A stretch of DNA of 64,000 nt, from the NCBI GenBank assembly GCA_025463135.1, contig JAOAPY010000053.1, positions 1 through 64,000 on the forward strand, written 5' to 3'. The notes beneath the pieces are model-generated. The model saw only the letters and a program-made list of their open reading frames with translations, did not search any database and was not told the DNA's origin. Position numbers and translations under genes: made by a program. Below are positions 45,642-53,866 of the stretch, one piece after another. Source of the stretch: Acidobacteriota bacterium. Its GTDB lineage: Bacteria > Acidobacteriota > Blastocatellia > Pyrinomonadales > Pyrinomonadaceae. Positions within the stretch are counted from its first letter, which is position 1; each line of letters begins with the position of its first letter.

Positions 45642-46091
45642 ATGTCTGAATTAAGCGAACTTTACCAACAGGTCATTCTCGACCACAACAAGAAGCCCCG
45701 CAATTTTCACAAGATTGATTCGGCTAATCACAGCGCGGAAGGATTCAATCCACTCTGCGGCGATCAGCTGACGGTTTATGCGCAACTTGAGGACGGCCTG
45801 CTCAAAGACGTGAGCTTCGAGGGTTCAGGTTGTGCGATTTCCAAAGCGGCGGCGAGCATGATGACCGTGGCGGTGAAAGGCAAAACCAGACAAGACGCGG
45901 AAACGCTCTTTGAAGAATTTCATCGCATGGTTACCGGTGAACTTGATGAAGAGAACGAGCCCAACGATCTCGGTCGCTTGAAAATCTTTTCGGGCGTGCG
46001 CGAATTTCCCGTGCGCGTCAAGTGCGCCAGTCTCGCCTGGCATACGCTAAAGGCTGCGCTGAACGACGAATCGCTTGTCTCAACCGAATAA
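45642..46091 (+). CDS. sufU: SufU, zinc-dependent sulfurtransferase partner of SufS
   Basis: A 149-residue IscU-like protein of the SufU branch. It has SELYQQVILDHNKKPRNF at the N-terminus, then PLCGD (Cys39, Asp41), GSGCAIS (Cys64) and VKCASLAW (Cys128), the zinc-ligand set. The long insertion between Cys64 and Cys128 and the lack of the IscU LPPVK motif favour SufU over IscU. It accepts persulfide sulfur from SufS and passes it to SufBCD. It is the last gene of the cluster; strong hairpins follow the stop. Confidence 0.94.
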   Translation: MSELSELYQQVILDHNKKPRNFHKIDSANHSAEGFNPLCGDQLTVYAQLEDGLLKDVSFEGSGCAISKAAASMMTVAVKGKTRQDAETLFEEFHRMVTGELDEENEPNDLGRLKIFSGVREFPVRVKCASLAWHTLKAALNDESLVSTE

Positions 46092-46111
46092 CTCCGCAGC
46101 TAAAGCTGCCT

Positions 46112-46136
46112 CTCATTCACACCGGGTGTGAATGAG
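46112..46136. other. Strong hairpin after the suf cluster
   Basis: CTCATTCACAC and GTGTGAATGAG pair as an 11-bp stem with a CGG loop, preceded by a smaller GCAGCTAAAGCTGC hairpin (about 46096-46109). On the plus strand it is followed by AAAAAA, so it is not a canonical plus-strand terminator. It could protect the suf mRNA 3' end or terminate minus-strand transcription. Confidence 0.6.
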
Positions 46137-46453
46137 AAAAAAGATACCACCACGAGTCCTCGCCCCCGCAAGGTTGACTGCGGCTAAATACCCGGACTCG
46201 TATCCTTCGCCATCAATACTGCCGATCAAGCGGGTTCAGCAACCAAGTCAAAGTTGTTGTGGGAATTCGTAATCAGTCACACTCAAGCTCTATCCATCCG
46301 AATCGAGGTCCGGAGCCGCTGAACCCGTAATACTTAAGCGCACCATTATCATTTCGAATTATCGTTTTCTGCGTTACTGGCCCAACCCAAAAGCCGCCGA
46401 ACCGCAATTATATGGCAATCCGCTGGCCGGCTTACCGCACCCTGATCTGCCAA
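46137..46453. other. Intergenic stretch, nothing recognised
   Basis: About 320 bp between the post-suf hairpin and a REPIN. No ORF with a ribosome site, no tRNA and no repeat family of this window was found. The full gene-free gap runs from 46092 to 46911 and is otherwise made of repeats and a gene remnant. Confidence 0.4.
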
Positions 46454-46536
46454 GTCCCACAAACTTCAGTTTGTCGTTGAGTAACTTAGACAGGCAGCCT
46501 GTGGTACGCCGATCGACAAACTGAAGTTTGTCGGAC
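46454..46536. repeat. REPIN, CGACAAACT family
   Basis: A forward copy (46454-46476, with one substitution in its CGAC start) and an exact inverse copy (46514-46536) surround a 37-bp spacer. It ends immediately before the ribosome site of the gene remnant at 46552. Confidence 0.85.
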
Positions 46537-46551
46537 ATTTGCGGAGGATCG

Positions 46552-46638
46552 ATGAAGAAACTCGCTGCCCTGATTCTGGTGGTTGCTCTCCTCTACCCTG
46601 GAGTGGCTCCTCCAACTGTCAAAGGCCGCGCCTCGTAA
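46552..46638 (+). pseudogene. Truncated start of a secreted-protein gene
   Basis: A perfect GGAGG site four bases before ATG is followed by 28 codons reading MKKLAALILVVALLYPGVAP and then TVKGRAS and a stop. This looks like a signal peptide or membrane anchor with almost no mature part. MITE A copy 2 begins six bases after the stop. I infer a gene beheaded by the element. It could instead be a genuine tiny membrane peptide. Confidence 0.5.
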
Positions 46639-46644
46639 TCCGGG

Positions 46645-46780
46645 CCACCTGCGGTAGCGGGTGGTTCTGCTCCCGAACAAGATCGCTGGGCAAACCACAT
46701 CCTCTCGGCGTTATTGCTGCTCCAACGACAACCCACCCGCTACCGCAGGTGGTACTGACCTCATTGCCTCGCAGTAACTC
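46645..46780. repeat. MITE-like element A, copy 2 (core inverted)
   Basis: The left inverted repeat is 46645-46664 (CCACCTGCGGTAGCGGGTGG) and the right one is 46732-46752, followed by CTGACCTCATT and GCCTCGCAGTAACTC as in copy 1. The outer AATGAGGTCAG arm is missing at the left. The 67-bp core is the reverse complement of copy 1's core while the right flank keeps the same orientation, so the core is inverted relative to its flank. Confidence 0.8.
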
Positions 46781-46911
46781 TCGCCGCCTACGGAGAGGGG
46801 AATAAAACTCAAATACAGGCACTACATCGCTTAAGCTCGGCTGACAAAGTCGCGAGCGGCAGGGCATAATGCTCGCAGGCTTTATTCAGCCAAATTCCCC
46901 GGAGCTAATTG

Positions 46912-48033
46912 GTGATCATCTCTTCAATAGAACTGCGCGAAATCCGTCTACCGTTGATTCATTTTTTCGAAACCAGCTTTGGCCGCACCACGGAACGACG
47001 GATCGTGCTGGCCCGAGTAATTGATCGCGACGGGGTTGAAGGGTGGGGCGAGTGCACTGCCGGTGAAGGCCCTTTTTACAGCGACGAATGGACCGATGGA
47101 GCCTGGTCCACGCTCGAGAAATTTCTCGCGCCAATGGTTGTCGGCAAAAAGATTGAGGACGCTAGCGGCACTTGGTTAGCGATGAAACCGGTCCGTGGTC
47201 ACCGCATGGCCAAGGCCACAATTGAGACCGCTTGCTGGGACTTGGCGGCAAAACGCGCTGGCGTGCCGCTCTGGCAATATCTTGGCGGTGTTCAGACAGA
47301 GATCCCCTGCGGCGTTTCAATTGGCATCCAGGATTCACCCGCGATACTAATAGAGAAGATCGAAAGAGAGTTGGCGGCCGGCTATCAGCGAATCAAGATC
47401 AAGATCAAGCCGGGCTGGGACCTGAGCATCATCGAACAGGTACGGCAACGATTTGGCAATATTCGTCTGATGGGTGACGCGAACTCGGCTTACAGTCTTG
47501 CCGATACGCCGCTGTTTCAGGAACTTGATCGGTTTGACTTGATGATGATCGAACAGCCGCTGGCGCATGACGATATTTTCGATCATGCGAAGTTGCAGCA
47601 GCAGATTAAGACGCCGGTATGTCTCGACGAATCGATTCACTCCGCGGAAGATGCGACGCATGCGATTGAGCTTGGTTCGGGCCGGATCATTAACGTCAAA
47701 CTCGGTCGCGTGGGAGGCCACGCCGAAGCGCAACGCGTCGAGAAGGTCTGTCGTGAGAATGGCATTCCTGTCTGGTGTGGCGGCATGTTGGAATCCGGCG
47801 TCGGCCGGGCCCACAACATCGCCATGGCCACCCTGGCCGGGTTTACGTTGCCGGGAGATATATCGGCGAGTGCTCGTTACTGGGCGGAAGATATTATTGA
47901 ACCCGCGGTGACCGTCACTCCGCGTGGCACTATCACCGCGCCGCAAAAGCCAGGCATTGGGTATGACGTCAATCTGGAACGGATCGAGGAGTTGACCGCG
48001 CGGAAAGAGATCATCGGCCGATCGCAGATTTGA
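46912..48033 (+). CDS. menC: o-Succinylbenzoate synthase / N-acylamino acid racemase
   Basis: A 373-residue enolase-superfamily enzyme of the OSBS/NAAAR branch. Catalytic and metal residues are present: KIKIKPGWD (Lys pair), [26 protein letters not shown] and [10 protein letters not shown] (second Lys), followed by [15 protein letters not shown]. Members either make o-succinylbenzoate for menaquinone or racemise N-acyl (N-succinyl) amino acids. No other men gene is nearby, and an M20 peptidase follows, which favours the racemase role. GTG 46912 has GGAG eight bases upstream; TTG 46909 is the longest start. Confidence 0.88.
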   Translation: MIISSIELREIRLPLIHFFETSFGRTTERRIVLARVIDRDGVEGWGECTAGEGPFYSDEWTDGAWSTLEKFLAPMVVGKKIEDASGTWLAMKPVRGHRMAKATIETACWDLAAKRAGVPLWQYLGGVQTEIPCGVSIGIQDSPAILIEKIERELAAGYQRIKIKIKPGWDLSIIEQVRQRFGNIRLMGDANSAYSLADTPLFQELDRFDLMMIEQPLAHDDIFDHAKLQQQIKTPVCLDESIHSAEDATHAIELGSGRIINVKLGRVGGHAEAQRVEKVCRENGIPVWCGGMLESGVGRAHNIAMATLAGFTLPGDISASARYWAEDIIEPAVTVTPRGTITAPQKPGIGYDVNLERIEELTARKEIIGRSQI

Positions 48034-48118
48034 GATTTCAAATCTGAGATCTGAAATCTGAAATCCAAAGACCAAAGCCCAAAGCCCAAAACCCAAGACC
48101 AAGCCCAAAGCCAAAGAC
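48034..48118. repeat. CCAAAGACC-family low-complexity spacer
   Basis: The left half alternates TTTGAGATTTCAAATCTGAG-like words and can fold on itself (GATTTCAAATC). The right half is a run of CCAAAG, CCCAAAG and CCAAGACC units up to the start codon of the M20 peptidase. It has the same character as the spacers in the nucleoside cluster. Confidence 0.65.
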
Positions 48119-49291
48119 ATGCCACGCACCATCCCCAACACCGCCGCAACCATCTTTCACGACTATTTCGTGAAGCGCCAACGCGAGATGCTCGCGCTGA
48201 CGCGCGCGTTGGTGGAAACCGAATCACCATCTGGTGACGAAGAAGGAAGCAAGGCCGTTGTATCAATGCTGGCGGCTGCGGCTCGAACCATAAATGCAAT
48301 AACCACTATTGATCGAATTCCGACTGAGAACTATGGCGAAAACCTGCGCCTGCACGCGTTCGGCAACGGGCGAAACGGTGCCCGGACCATTCTGATTCTT
48401 GGCCACACGGACACAGTTCACCCGGTCGGATCTCTGCAAAAGCGCCCCTGGAGGGTCGAGGGAAATCGCGCTTACGGACCAGGCGTATTCGACATGAAAG
48501 CCAATTGCGCCCTGGCAGTTGAGGCGGTTCGCGCTTGTGCCACATTGAATATCACACCCCACAGTCCGCTCGTAGTGTTGCTCACCTGCGATGAAGAGAC
48601 AGGGAGCTTTACCGGTCGCGGGTTGGTAGAAGCAGAGGCCAAGCGCGCCCGATCAGTTCTGGTGCTGGAACCGCCGGCCTCAGGCGGAAGAGTGAAGACA
48701 GGACGAAAGGGCACCGGCATGTTCACGATCGAGGCGCGCGGCAAAGCTGCCCACGCAGGTCTCGAGCCGGAAAAAGGCGCCAGCGCTATCCTGGAAATCG
48801 CTCGGCAGATCGAGTACTTGCACCGGATGAACAATCAGTCTAACGGCATCACTGTCAATGTCGGTGTCGTTCGCGGCGGAACAGTTTCTAACGTTGTGCC
48901 CGCCGAAGCCTTTGCCGAAGTCGATTTGCGCTTCGGCTCGAACGAAGATGGCGCGCGCGCTGAAGCCGCCATACTTGCACTTAGGTCATATGATTCACGA
49001 GTTGAACTGGTGGTGAGCGGCGGGATCAATCGGCCACCGCTCGAGCGCACCGACCAGGTGCTGGCCCTCTATGAGCAAGCGCGGCAGATCGCCGCCGGTA
49101 TTGGCTATGAACTTGGTGAAGCGCAGGTTGGTGGTGCTTCTGACGGGAATTTTGCGGCGGCTGTCGGCGCCACGGTACTTGATGGGCTGGGGATTGATGG
49201 CGATGGCGCCCATGCGACGCATGAACACATTCTGGTCGATGACATCGCGCGCCGCGGTACAATGCTGGCGGGATTGATGGCCACGTTGTAA
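48119..49291 (+). CDS. M20 family metallopeptidase (CPG2/aminoacylase-like)
   Basis: A 390-residue di-zinc hydrolase. Conserved sites are LGHTDTVHP (His, Asp), GPGVFDMKA (bridging Asp), TCDEETGS (catalytic Glu pair), and ATHEHI near the C-terminus (His). The dimerisation insert starts around RKGTGMFTIEARGKAAHAG. This is the glutamate-carboxypeptidase/ArgE/aminoacylase group. Paired with the N-acylamino acid racemase gene it could deacylate the L-N-acyl product, a two-step conversion known for NAAAR gene pairs. No signal peptide is present. The start follows a low-complexity spacer without a clear ribosome site. Confidence 0.88.
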   Translation: MPRTIPNTAATIFHDYFVKRQREMLALTRALVETESPSGDEEGSKAVVSMLAAAARTINAITTIDRIPTENYGENLRLHAFGNGRNGARTILILGHTDTVHPVGSLQKRPWRVEGNRAYGPGVFDMKANCALAVEAVRACATLNITPHSPLVVLLTCDEETGSFTGRGLVEAEAKRARSVLVLEPPASGGRVKTGRKGTGMFTIEARGKAAHAGLEPEKGASAILEIARQIEYLHRMNNQSNGITVNVGVVRGGTVSNVVPAEAFAEVDLRFGSNEDGARAEAAILALRSYDSRVELVVSGGINRPPLERTDQVLALYEQARQIAAGIGYELGEAQVGGASDGNFAAAVGATVLDGLGIDGDGAHATHEHILVDDIARRGTMLAGLMATL

Positions 49292-49292
49292 G

Positions 49293-49381
49293 GGCCACAG
49301 GTGTTTAGAGTACCGACTTCAGTCGGGTTCTTCTCGCCACCAACCGCCCGACTAAAGTCGATACTCTAAACGCCTCTGGCC
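49293..49381. repeat. Long inverted-repeat element before xthA
   Basis: GGCCACAGGTGTTTAGAGTA at 49293 is matched by a near reverse complement ending at 49381. The arms extend about 34 bases (to GTCGGG on the left and CCCGAC on the right) with a 20-base centre. The element begins two bases after the M20 stop and ends 25 bases before the xthA ATG. Confidence 0.75.
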
Positions 49382-49406
49382 AGCGCGGTCTTTCCGCCCC
49401 TACATA

Positions 49407-50174
49407 ATGAAAATTGCCACCTGGAACGTTAACTCAATCCTCGCTCGGCTGCCGAATGTGACCCGTTGGCTCGACGAAAATCGTCCCGACGTACTTTGCA
49501 TGCAGGAGATCAAATGCACCGACGATAAGTTTCCCGCAGATGTATTCCGCGAGCGTGGCTATTACTGCGTCACGTTTGGACAACAAACTTATAACGGTGT
49601 GGCTATTCTTACTCGGACAGAATGTTACCGGGAACAGCGTGGCTATCCGGATGATGTTGAGGGCGCGCACGCGCGGTTGGTCTCTACACAGTTTGGCGGC
49701 ATTCACATCGTAAACGTCTACGTGCCCAACGGCCAGATGGTGGGCTCCGAAAAATATCAGTTTAAGTTGGAATGGTTGGCACGCCTGCGTGCGTTCTTCG
49801 ACACCCATTATGATCCGCTTAAGCCGGTCTTGCTGTGTGGTGATTTTAACGTTGCTCCGGAAGAGCGCGATGTGCACGACGTTCGCCTCTGGCAGGGACG
49901 CATACTCTTCAGCGATCCCGAACGCGCAGCCATGCAAAAGGTCAAGGACTGGGGATTCACTGACGCCTTTCGACTTCATACAGAGGATGCCGGTCACTAT
50001 TCATGGTGGGATTATCGGGCCGGTGCTTTCCGGCGTAACCAGGGCTTGCGCATTGACCATGTCTGGATCAGCAAACCGCTGGTTGCGAGAAATACGAATA
50101 CCTGGATCGATATGAACCCCCGCACCTGGGAACGGCCTTCCGATCACGCCCCCGTGGTGGCCGAGTTTGAGTAG
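49407..50174 (+). CDS. xthA: Exodeoxyribonuclease III
   Basis: A 255-residue Mg-dependent AP endonuclease/3'-5' exonuclease for base-excision repair. Family sites: MKIATWNVNSI (Asn), VLCMQEIKCTDDKFP (catalytic Glu), NVYVPNGQMVGSEKY, LCGDFNVAPEERDVHD (Asp, Asn), GLRIDHVWIS and SDHAPVVAEFE (Asp-His pair). The length is typical. It is cytoplasmic and likely monocistronic, flanked on each side by palindromic elements. Confidence 0.95.
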   Translation: MKIATWNVNSILARLPNVTRWLDENRPDVLCMQEIKCTDDKFPADVFRERGYYCVTFGQQTYNGVAILTRTECYREQRGYPDDVEGAHARLVSTQFGGIHIVNVYVPNGQMVGSEKYQFKLEWLARLRAFFDTHYDPLKPVLLCGDFNVAPEERDVHDVRLWQGRILFSDPERAAMQKVKDWGFTDAFRLHTEDAGHYSWWDYRAGAFRRNQGLRIDHVWISKPLVARNTNTWIDMNPRTWERPSDHAPVVAEFE

Positions 50175-50175
50175 C

Positions 50176-50256
50176 GTGGCACGAGCATCCTGCTCGTGTG
50201 CGTGTGGCCAGAAGCATCATGGCGGTAGCGAATCACGGGCGGGACGCCCGTGCCAC
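50176..50256. repeat. GTGGCACG paired-hairpin element after xthA
   Basis: GTGGCACG (50176-50183) and CGTGCCAC (50249-50256) bound two hairpins in opposite halves: CACGAGCA-TCC-TGCTCGTG (50180-50198) and CACGGGCG-GGA-CGCCCGTG (50234-50252). The arrangement is REPIN-like. It starts two bases after the xthA stop and ends 12 bases before the next start. Confidence 0.78.
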
Positions 50257-50267
50257 TTGATTTGAGA

Positions 50268-53030
50268 ATGGAACAACCAACTTTTTGCCAAAGGCTAATT
50301 GATGCGGCCAATCAGCGGCCTGCTCAGATGGCTATGACGCTGCTGGGCGCAGGCGCTGCGGAGACGACGACTTTCGGGTCGATGCTCTCGCAGATTCGCA
50401 GCCTTGCCTATCGGCTTAGCCTTGAGCAAATTGACTTTGGCGATCGGGTTGCGATTATCGGCGAAAACCATCCGCACTGGGCCGTCGCCTACCTGGGAAT
50501 CATCTATCGCGGCGCCGTCGTTGTACCGCTCGATCCTTCCGCCACAGTGGAAACCCTGGCGAGTTTCCTGAAAAACTCCGAAACGAAGCTGGCCTTTGTG
50601 TCTGAGTCATCGCTGGAGAAATTCCGCGCGGTTTCCGAAAAATTGGGTTATCCGATTCGCGTAATTTCTCTCCAGCCGGCAGCGGAAGGGAATGGCGCGG
50701 CCTCGTTCGGCAACTGGACGCAAACACCAAGGCCGGCAGATTTTGATGCGACTTCGCCGCCGGCTAAACCGGCTGATATGGCGGTTCTGATTTACACCTC
50801 GGGCACCACCGGCACTCCCAAGGCAGTGCCGTTGACGCACGGTAATATCTACGCCGAAGTTGACGGCGTTCAGGAAGTGATGCGGCTCACCGATCGTGAG
50901 GTGATCCTCAGCCTGTTGCCGCTGTTTCACGCCTACTCGCAAATCGTCAACCTTTGGCTGGCCACGGTTATTGGCGCGTGCGTGGTCTATATCAGCGAGG
51001 TGAACAGCGAAGAGATCGTGCGCGGTTTGAAAGAGGGCGGGGTGACGGCCATAACCGGAGTCCCTCGCCTGTGGTATCTATTTCACAAAAAGATCTTTGA
51101 TGGCGTTCGCGCGCAGCCGCGCACGGTGCGCTGGCTTTTTCGATCGCTGTTGTCGTTCAACGGATGGCTGCGTGATTCTCTGGGGACAAACGCGGGCCGT
51201 CTTTTTTTCCGCAAGGTCCACAAAGGATTCGGAGGCAGGCTGCGCCTGGCCGTATCGGCCGGTTCCAGTTTCGATGCCAGTGTAGCCCGTGATTATCACC
51301 GCCTGGGATTCACTATTCTGCAGGGTTATGGCTTGACGGAGACCTCAGGTGCGGCCACGGTCACTCGCTTTGAAGATAACAAAGTGGGTTCGGTCGGAAA
51401 GCCGCTGAATCACGTACAGGTCAAGATTGACGGACCCAACCACGAAGGCATCGGCGAAGTGCTGATTCGCGGAGACATCGTGATGTCCGGTTACTATCGG
51501 AACCCGGAAGCTAACCGCGAAGCCTTCACCACCGACGGCTGGTTTCGCTCCGGAGATTTAGGACACTTTGATGCGCAGGGTCATCTCTATATCGTCGGTC
51601 GCAAGAAGGACGTCATCATCCTGCCTTCAGGAAAGAACGTCTATCCCGAGGACGTCGAAGCGCACTATGCCCGCTCACCACTGGTCGGTGAAATTTGCGT
51701 GCTCGGGGTGCCCGACGAAGCTCATGACTTTGCCCAGGCGGAAAAGCTTTGTTGTGTGATCGTCCCCGACTTTGAATATTTGAAGTTGCAGGGTATTGCC
51801 AATGCACGCGAAGCGCTTAGATTTGCGTTGGATAATCTGGGACGCGATTTGCCGGAGTATCAGCGAGTTAGAGACTATGTCGTCCGCTCTGAGGCCTTGC
51901 CGCGGACGGCGACTCGCAAGGTGCGTCGCTTTGAGTTGCTGAAGCAGATTGAGTCACTGGGGTTGGCTGGTGGTCAGCGGCGAGCGACTGACGAACTTAT
52001 TTTCAGCAGCGACGACCGCCGGTTGATGGATTCAGCGGCGGGCCGTGCGCTCAGGGTCGCCATTCAGCATCACACTGTGGCCACGACACCGGAGATTCAT
52101 CCAAAGATGAATCTCGAACTCGACCTCGGGCTTGATTCATTGGCTCGCGCGGAATGCATTAGCAGTGTCGAGGAAGCGTTGGGCATAGAAATGGACTCGA
52201 CCGCATTGGCGACAGCCCTGACAGTTGGCGATGTGATCGGGTTGGTAAACGGGAATAATTCTCACGCTGCTTCTAAACCGCAGATTTCCGCGGAGAGAAT
52301 TGCAAAGAGAACTGACTGGTCCCACATTCTTAACCGGGCGAACGAAGATGGTTCGGAGATCGAACAAATCCTGAAGCGGCGTCCGCTGGCCGCGTTGGTT
52401 GCGTATCTCTTGCTGCGGCCGGTCTATTTTGGTTCGCGTCTGTTCCTGCGAATGGAAGTACGCGGTCTGGAACATCTGAAAAATCTTGAGACGCCTTTCC
52501 TGATTTGCCCAAATCATCAGAGCTTTCTTGATCCCATCCTTGTTTGCTCAGTGTATCCACACGGTATTCTCAAAAACATTTTTCACGTCGGCGCCAGCGA
52601 GTACTGGCGGAACTTTTTCACCGCACAGATTGCGCGACTCCTTAACATCGTTCCCGTCGATCCGGATACGAACCTCATGAAGGCTATGCGCGCCGGCGCT
52701 GCCGGTTTGCAGGCCGGTAAGATTCTGAATATTTATCCGGAGGGCGAGCGCTCTTTTGACGGTTTGTTGCATCCGTTCAAGAAGGGGGCGGCGATCCTGG
52801 CGAGTGAACTGGATTTGCCGATCGTACCGGTTGCTTTGGATGGTGTTTACAAAGTCTGGCCGCGGAAGTCGCGTAGGATTCGCCTGGCGCGAGTGAAGAT
52901 TCATTTTGGCGAACCTATCATGCCGGATGAACTGGCACGAACCAGCGTTCAGGATGACGGCTACCGAAAATTAACCGACCTGCTGACGTCGCGAATCCAG
53001 GCAATGTTGGATGAAATGCGCCGCCATTAG
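50268..53030 (+). CDS. Fused acyl-activating enzyme, acyl carrier domain and PlsC-type acyltransferase
   Basis: A 920-residue three-module protein. Residues 1-560 are an AMP-binding ligase (LIYTSGTTGTPKAVPLTHGN, GYGLTETSGAATVTR, GWFRSGDLGHFDAQGHLY, GRKKDVIILPSGKNVYPED). A phosphopantetheine carrier domain follows with LGLDSLARAE (Ser624 as the attachment site). The C-terminal acyltransferase (about 690-920) has NHQSFLD (His750, Asp755) and YPEGERSF (about 823). It can in principle load a fatty acid on its own carrier and pass it to a lysophospholipid, like Aas with a built-in ACP. ATG 50268 is preferred because the GTG at 50250 lies in the repeat. No signal peptide is seen; it is expected at the inner membrane. 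Confidence 0.88.
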   Translation: MEQPTFCQRLIDAANQRPAQMAMTLLGAGAAETTTFGSMLSQIRSLAYRLSLEQIDFGDRVAIIGENHPHWAVAYLGIIYRGAVVVPLDPSATVETLASFLKNSETKLAFVSESSLEKFRAVSEKLGYPIRVISLQPAAEGNGAASFGNWTQTPRPADFDATSPPAKPADMAVLIYTSGTTGTPKAVPLTHGNIYAEVDGVQEVMRLTDREVILSLLPLFHAYSQIVNLWLATVIGACVVYISEVNSEEIVRGLKEGGVTAITGVPRLWYLFHKKIFDGVRAQPRTVRWLFRSLLSFNGWLRDSLGTNAGRLFFRKVHKGFGGRLRLAVSAGSSFDASVARDYHRLGFTILQGYGLTETSGAATVTRFEDNKVGSVGKPLNHVQVKIDGPNHEGIGEVLIRGDIVMSGYYRNPEANREAFTTDGWFRSGDLGHFDAQGHLYIVGRKKDVIILPSGKNVYPEDVEAHYARSPLVGEICVLGVPDEAHDFAQAEKLCCVIVPDFEYLKLQGIANAREALRFALDNLGRDLPEYQRVRDYVVRSEALPRTATRKVRRFELLKQIESLGLAGGQRRATDELIFSSDDRRLMDSAAGRALRVAIQHHTVATTPEIHPKMNLELDLGLDSLARAECISSVEEALGIEMDSTALATALTVGDVIGLVNGNNSHAASKPQISAERIAKRTDWSHILNRANEDGSEIEQILKRRPLAALVAYLLLRPVYFGSRLFLRMEVRGLEHLKNLETPFLICPNHQSFLDPILVCSVYPHGILKNIFHVGASEYWRNFFTAQIARLLNIVPVDPDTNLMKAMRAGAAGLQAGKILNIYPEGERSFDGLLHPFKKGAAILASELDLPIVPVALDGVYKVWPRKSRRIRLARVKIHFGEPIMPDELARTSVQDDGYRKLTDLLTSRIQAMLDEMRRH

Positions 53031-53250
53031 ACAAGACTAGCTGGACTGCAAATATCCTAATTTAGGTGTAATTATGTACTCGACGCTCAAGCATATAATT
53101 ACCCAAATCAAGTCCCCAAAGATTTGTATTGAGACTCGTTTAGATGGTTAAGTGCGCGGCCAAGCTTGCCAGAAATAGCAGCTTGAGCCGCGCACCGCGG
53201 TTTATTCCAACGTTCGCTTTTGCGACCCGCAGATCTTTCTACCGTCGTAC

Positions 53251-53547
53251 TTAAGGAGTAGCAGTCGGCGTCATGCCCGGGTAGGCCATGCCGGCGCCGA
53301 ACGCGAACTGCAGAACAAGCCTGACAATGATGAGAAGTGTCCAAACCATCATGATCGTCTTGATGTTAAGGCGAGTCGCATTCATCCAGCCCCAAATAAA
53401 GGTCCAAATTCCGCAGGTGATGATCCCGATAATCCCGTGCACAGCTCCGGCGTCCTGAAATTGCTTGATAAGCACGATGATCCAACATATCAGGCAACCG
53501 ATACCTACTAAGATCCCGAGTATACCTATTGCACCTAAAGCAGCCAT
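53251..53547 (-). CDS. Small three-helix membrane protein, unknown function
   Basis: 98 residues with three hydrophobic stretches (about 4-27, 38-55, 63-88). It begins MAALGAIGILGILVGIGCLI and ends in a short Pro/Thr tail. I recognise no domain beyond membrane-spanning segments. The start is well supported: AAGGAG lies seven bases upstream of the ATG on the minus strand. It stands alone in an otherwise gene-poor 830-bp stretch between two lipid-metabolism genes, so a role in the envelope is only a guess. Confidence 0.65.
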   Translation of the reverse strand: MAALGAIGILGILVGIGCLICWIIVLIKQFQDAGAVHGIIGIITCGIWTFIWGWMNATRLNIKTIMMVWTLLIIVRLVLQFAFGAGMAYPGMTPTATP

Positions 53548-53866
53548 TTCGTTTCTCCTTCGTTAATTGTTTGGTTGACGAGCGAGCGCGTTAAGATTGA
53601 ATGAGTCTCACGACTGAGACTGCTCACCGGGCAGCCCGCCGGCCAATAAAGAATAGGCCGATAGAGTCAGCTGGCAGTGGCAGCGCCTGTGTTACGAAAA
53701 ACTACCGTTGCGATCGGGCAGAAGTGCCGTCCGATTTGGACCAAAGACTTTGCGTTGATTATCGCGCGCCATTCTATAGCAGGTTTCCCCATGTACCTAA
53801 TAATTTTTGCCAGACTTTTCCATGATTATTTGGCTGCTGGTCAAATGTCGCTGAGGCGACAAGGTT
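53548..53866. other. Intergenic stretch upstream of the small membrane protein
   Basis: A 319-bp gap. It contains an AGTCTC-ACGACT-GAGACT hairpin near 53603 and the ribosome site of the minus-strand gene. No other gene or repeat was recognised. The gap 53031-53250 on the other side likewise holds nothing supported. Confidence 0.4.

Noticed and set aside
46137-46453. tRNA or small RNA gene after suf
   Set aside because: No cloverleaf, anticodon arm or CCA-adjacent acceptor stem could be found on either strand.
46539-46805. 88-codon ORF across the MITE A copy
   Set aside because: It runs through the element's inverted repeats, has no family resemblance, and is out of frame with the better-supported ATG at 46552.
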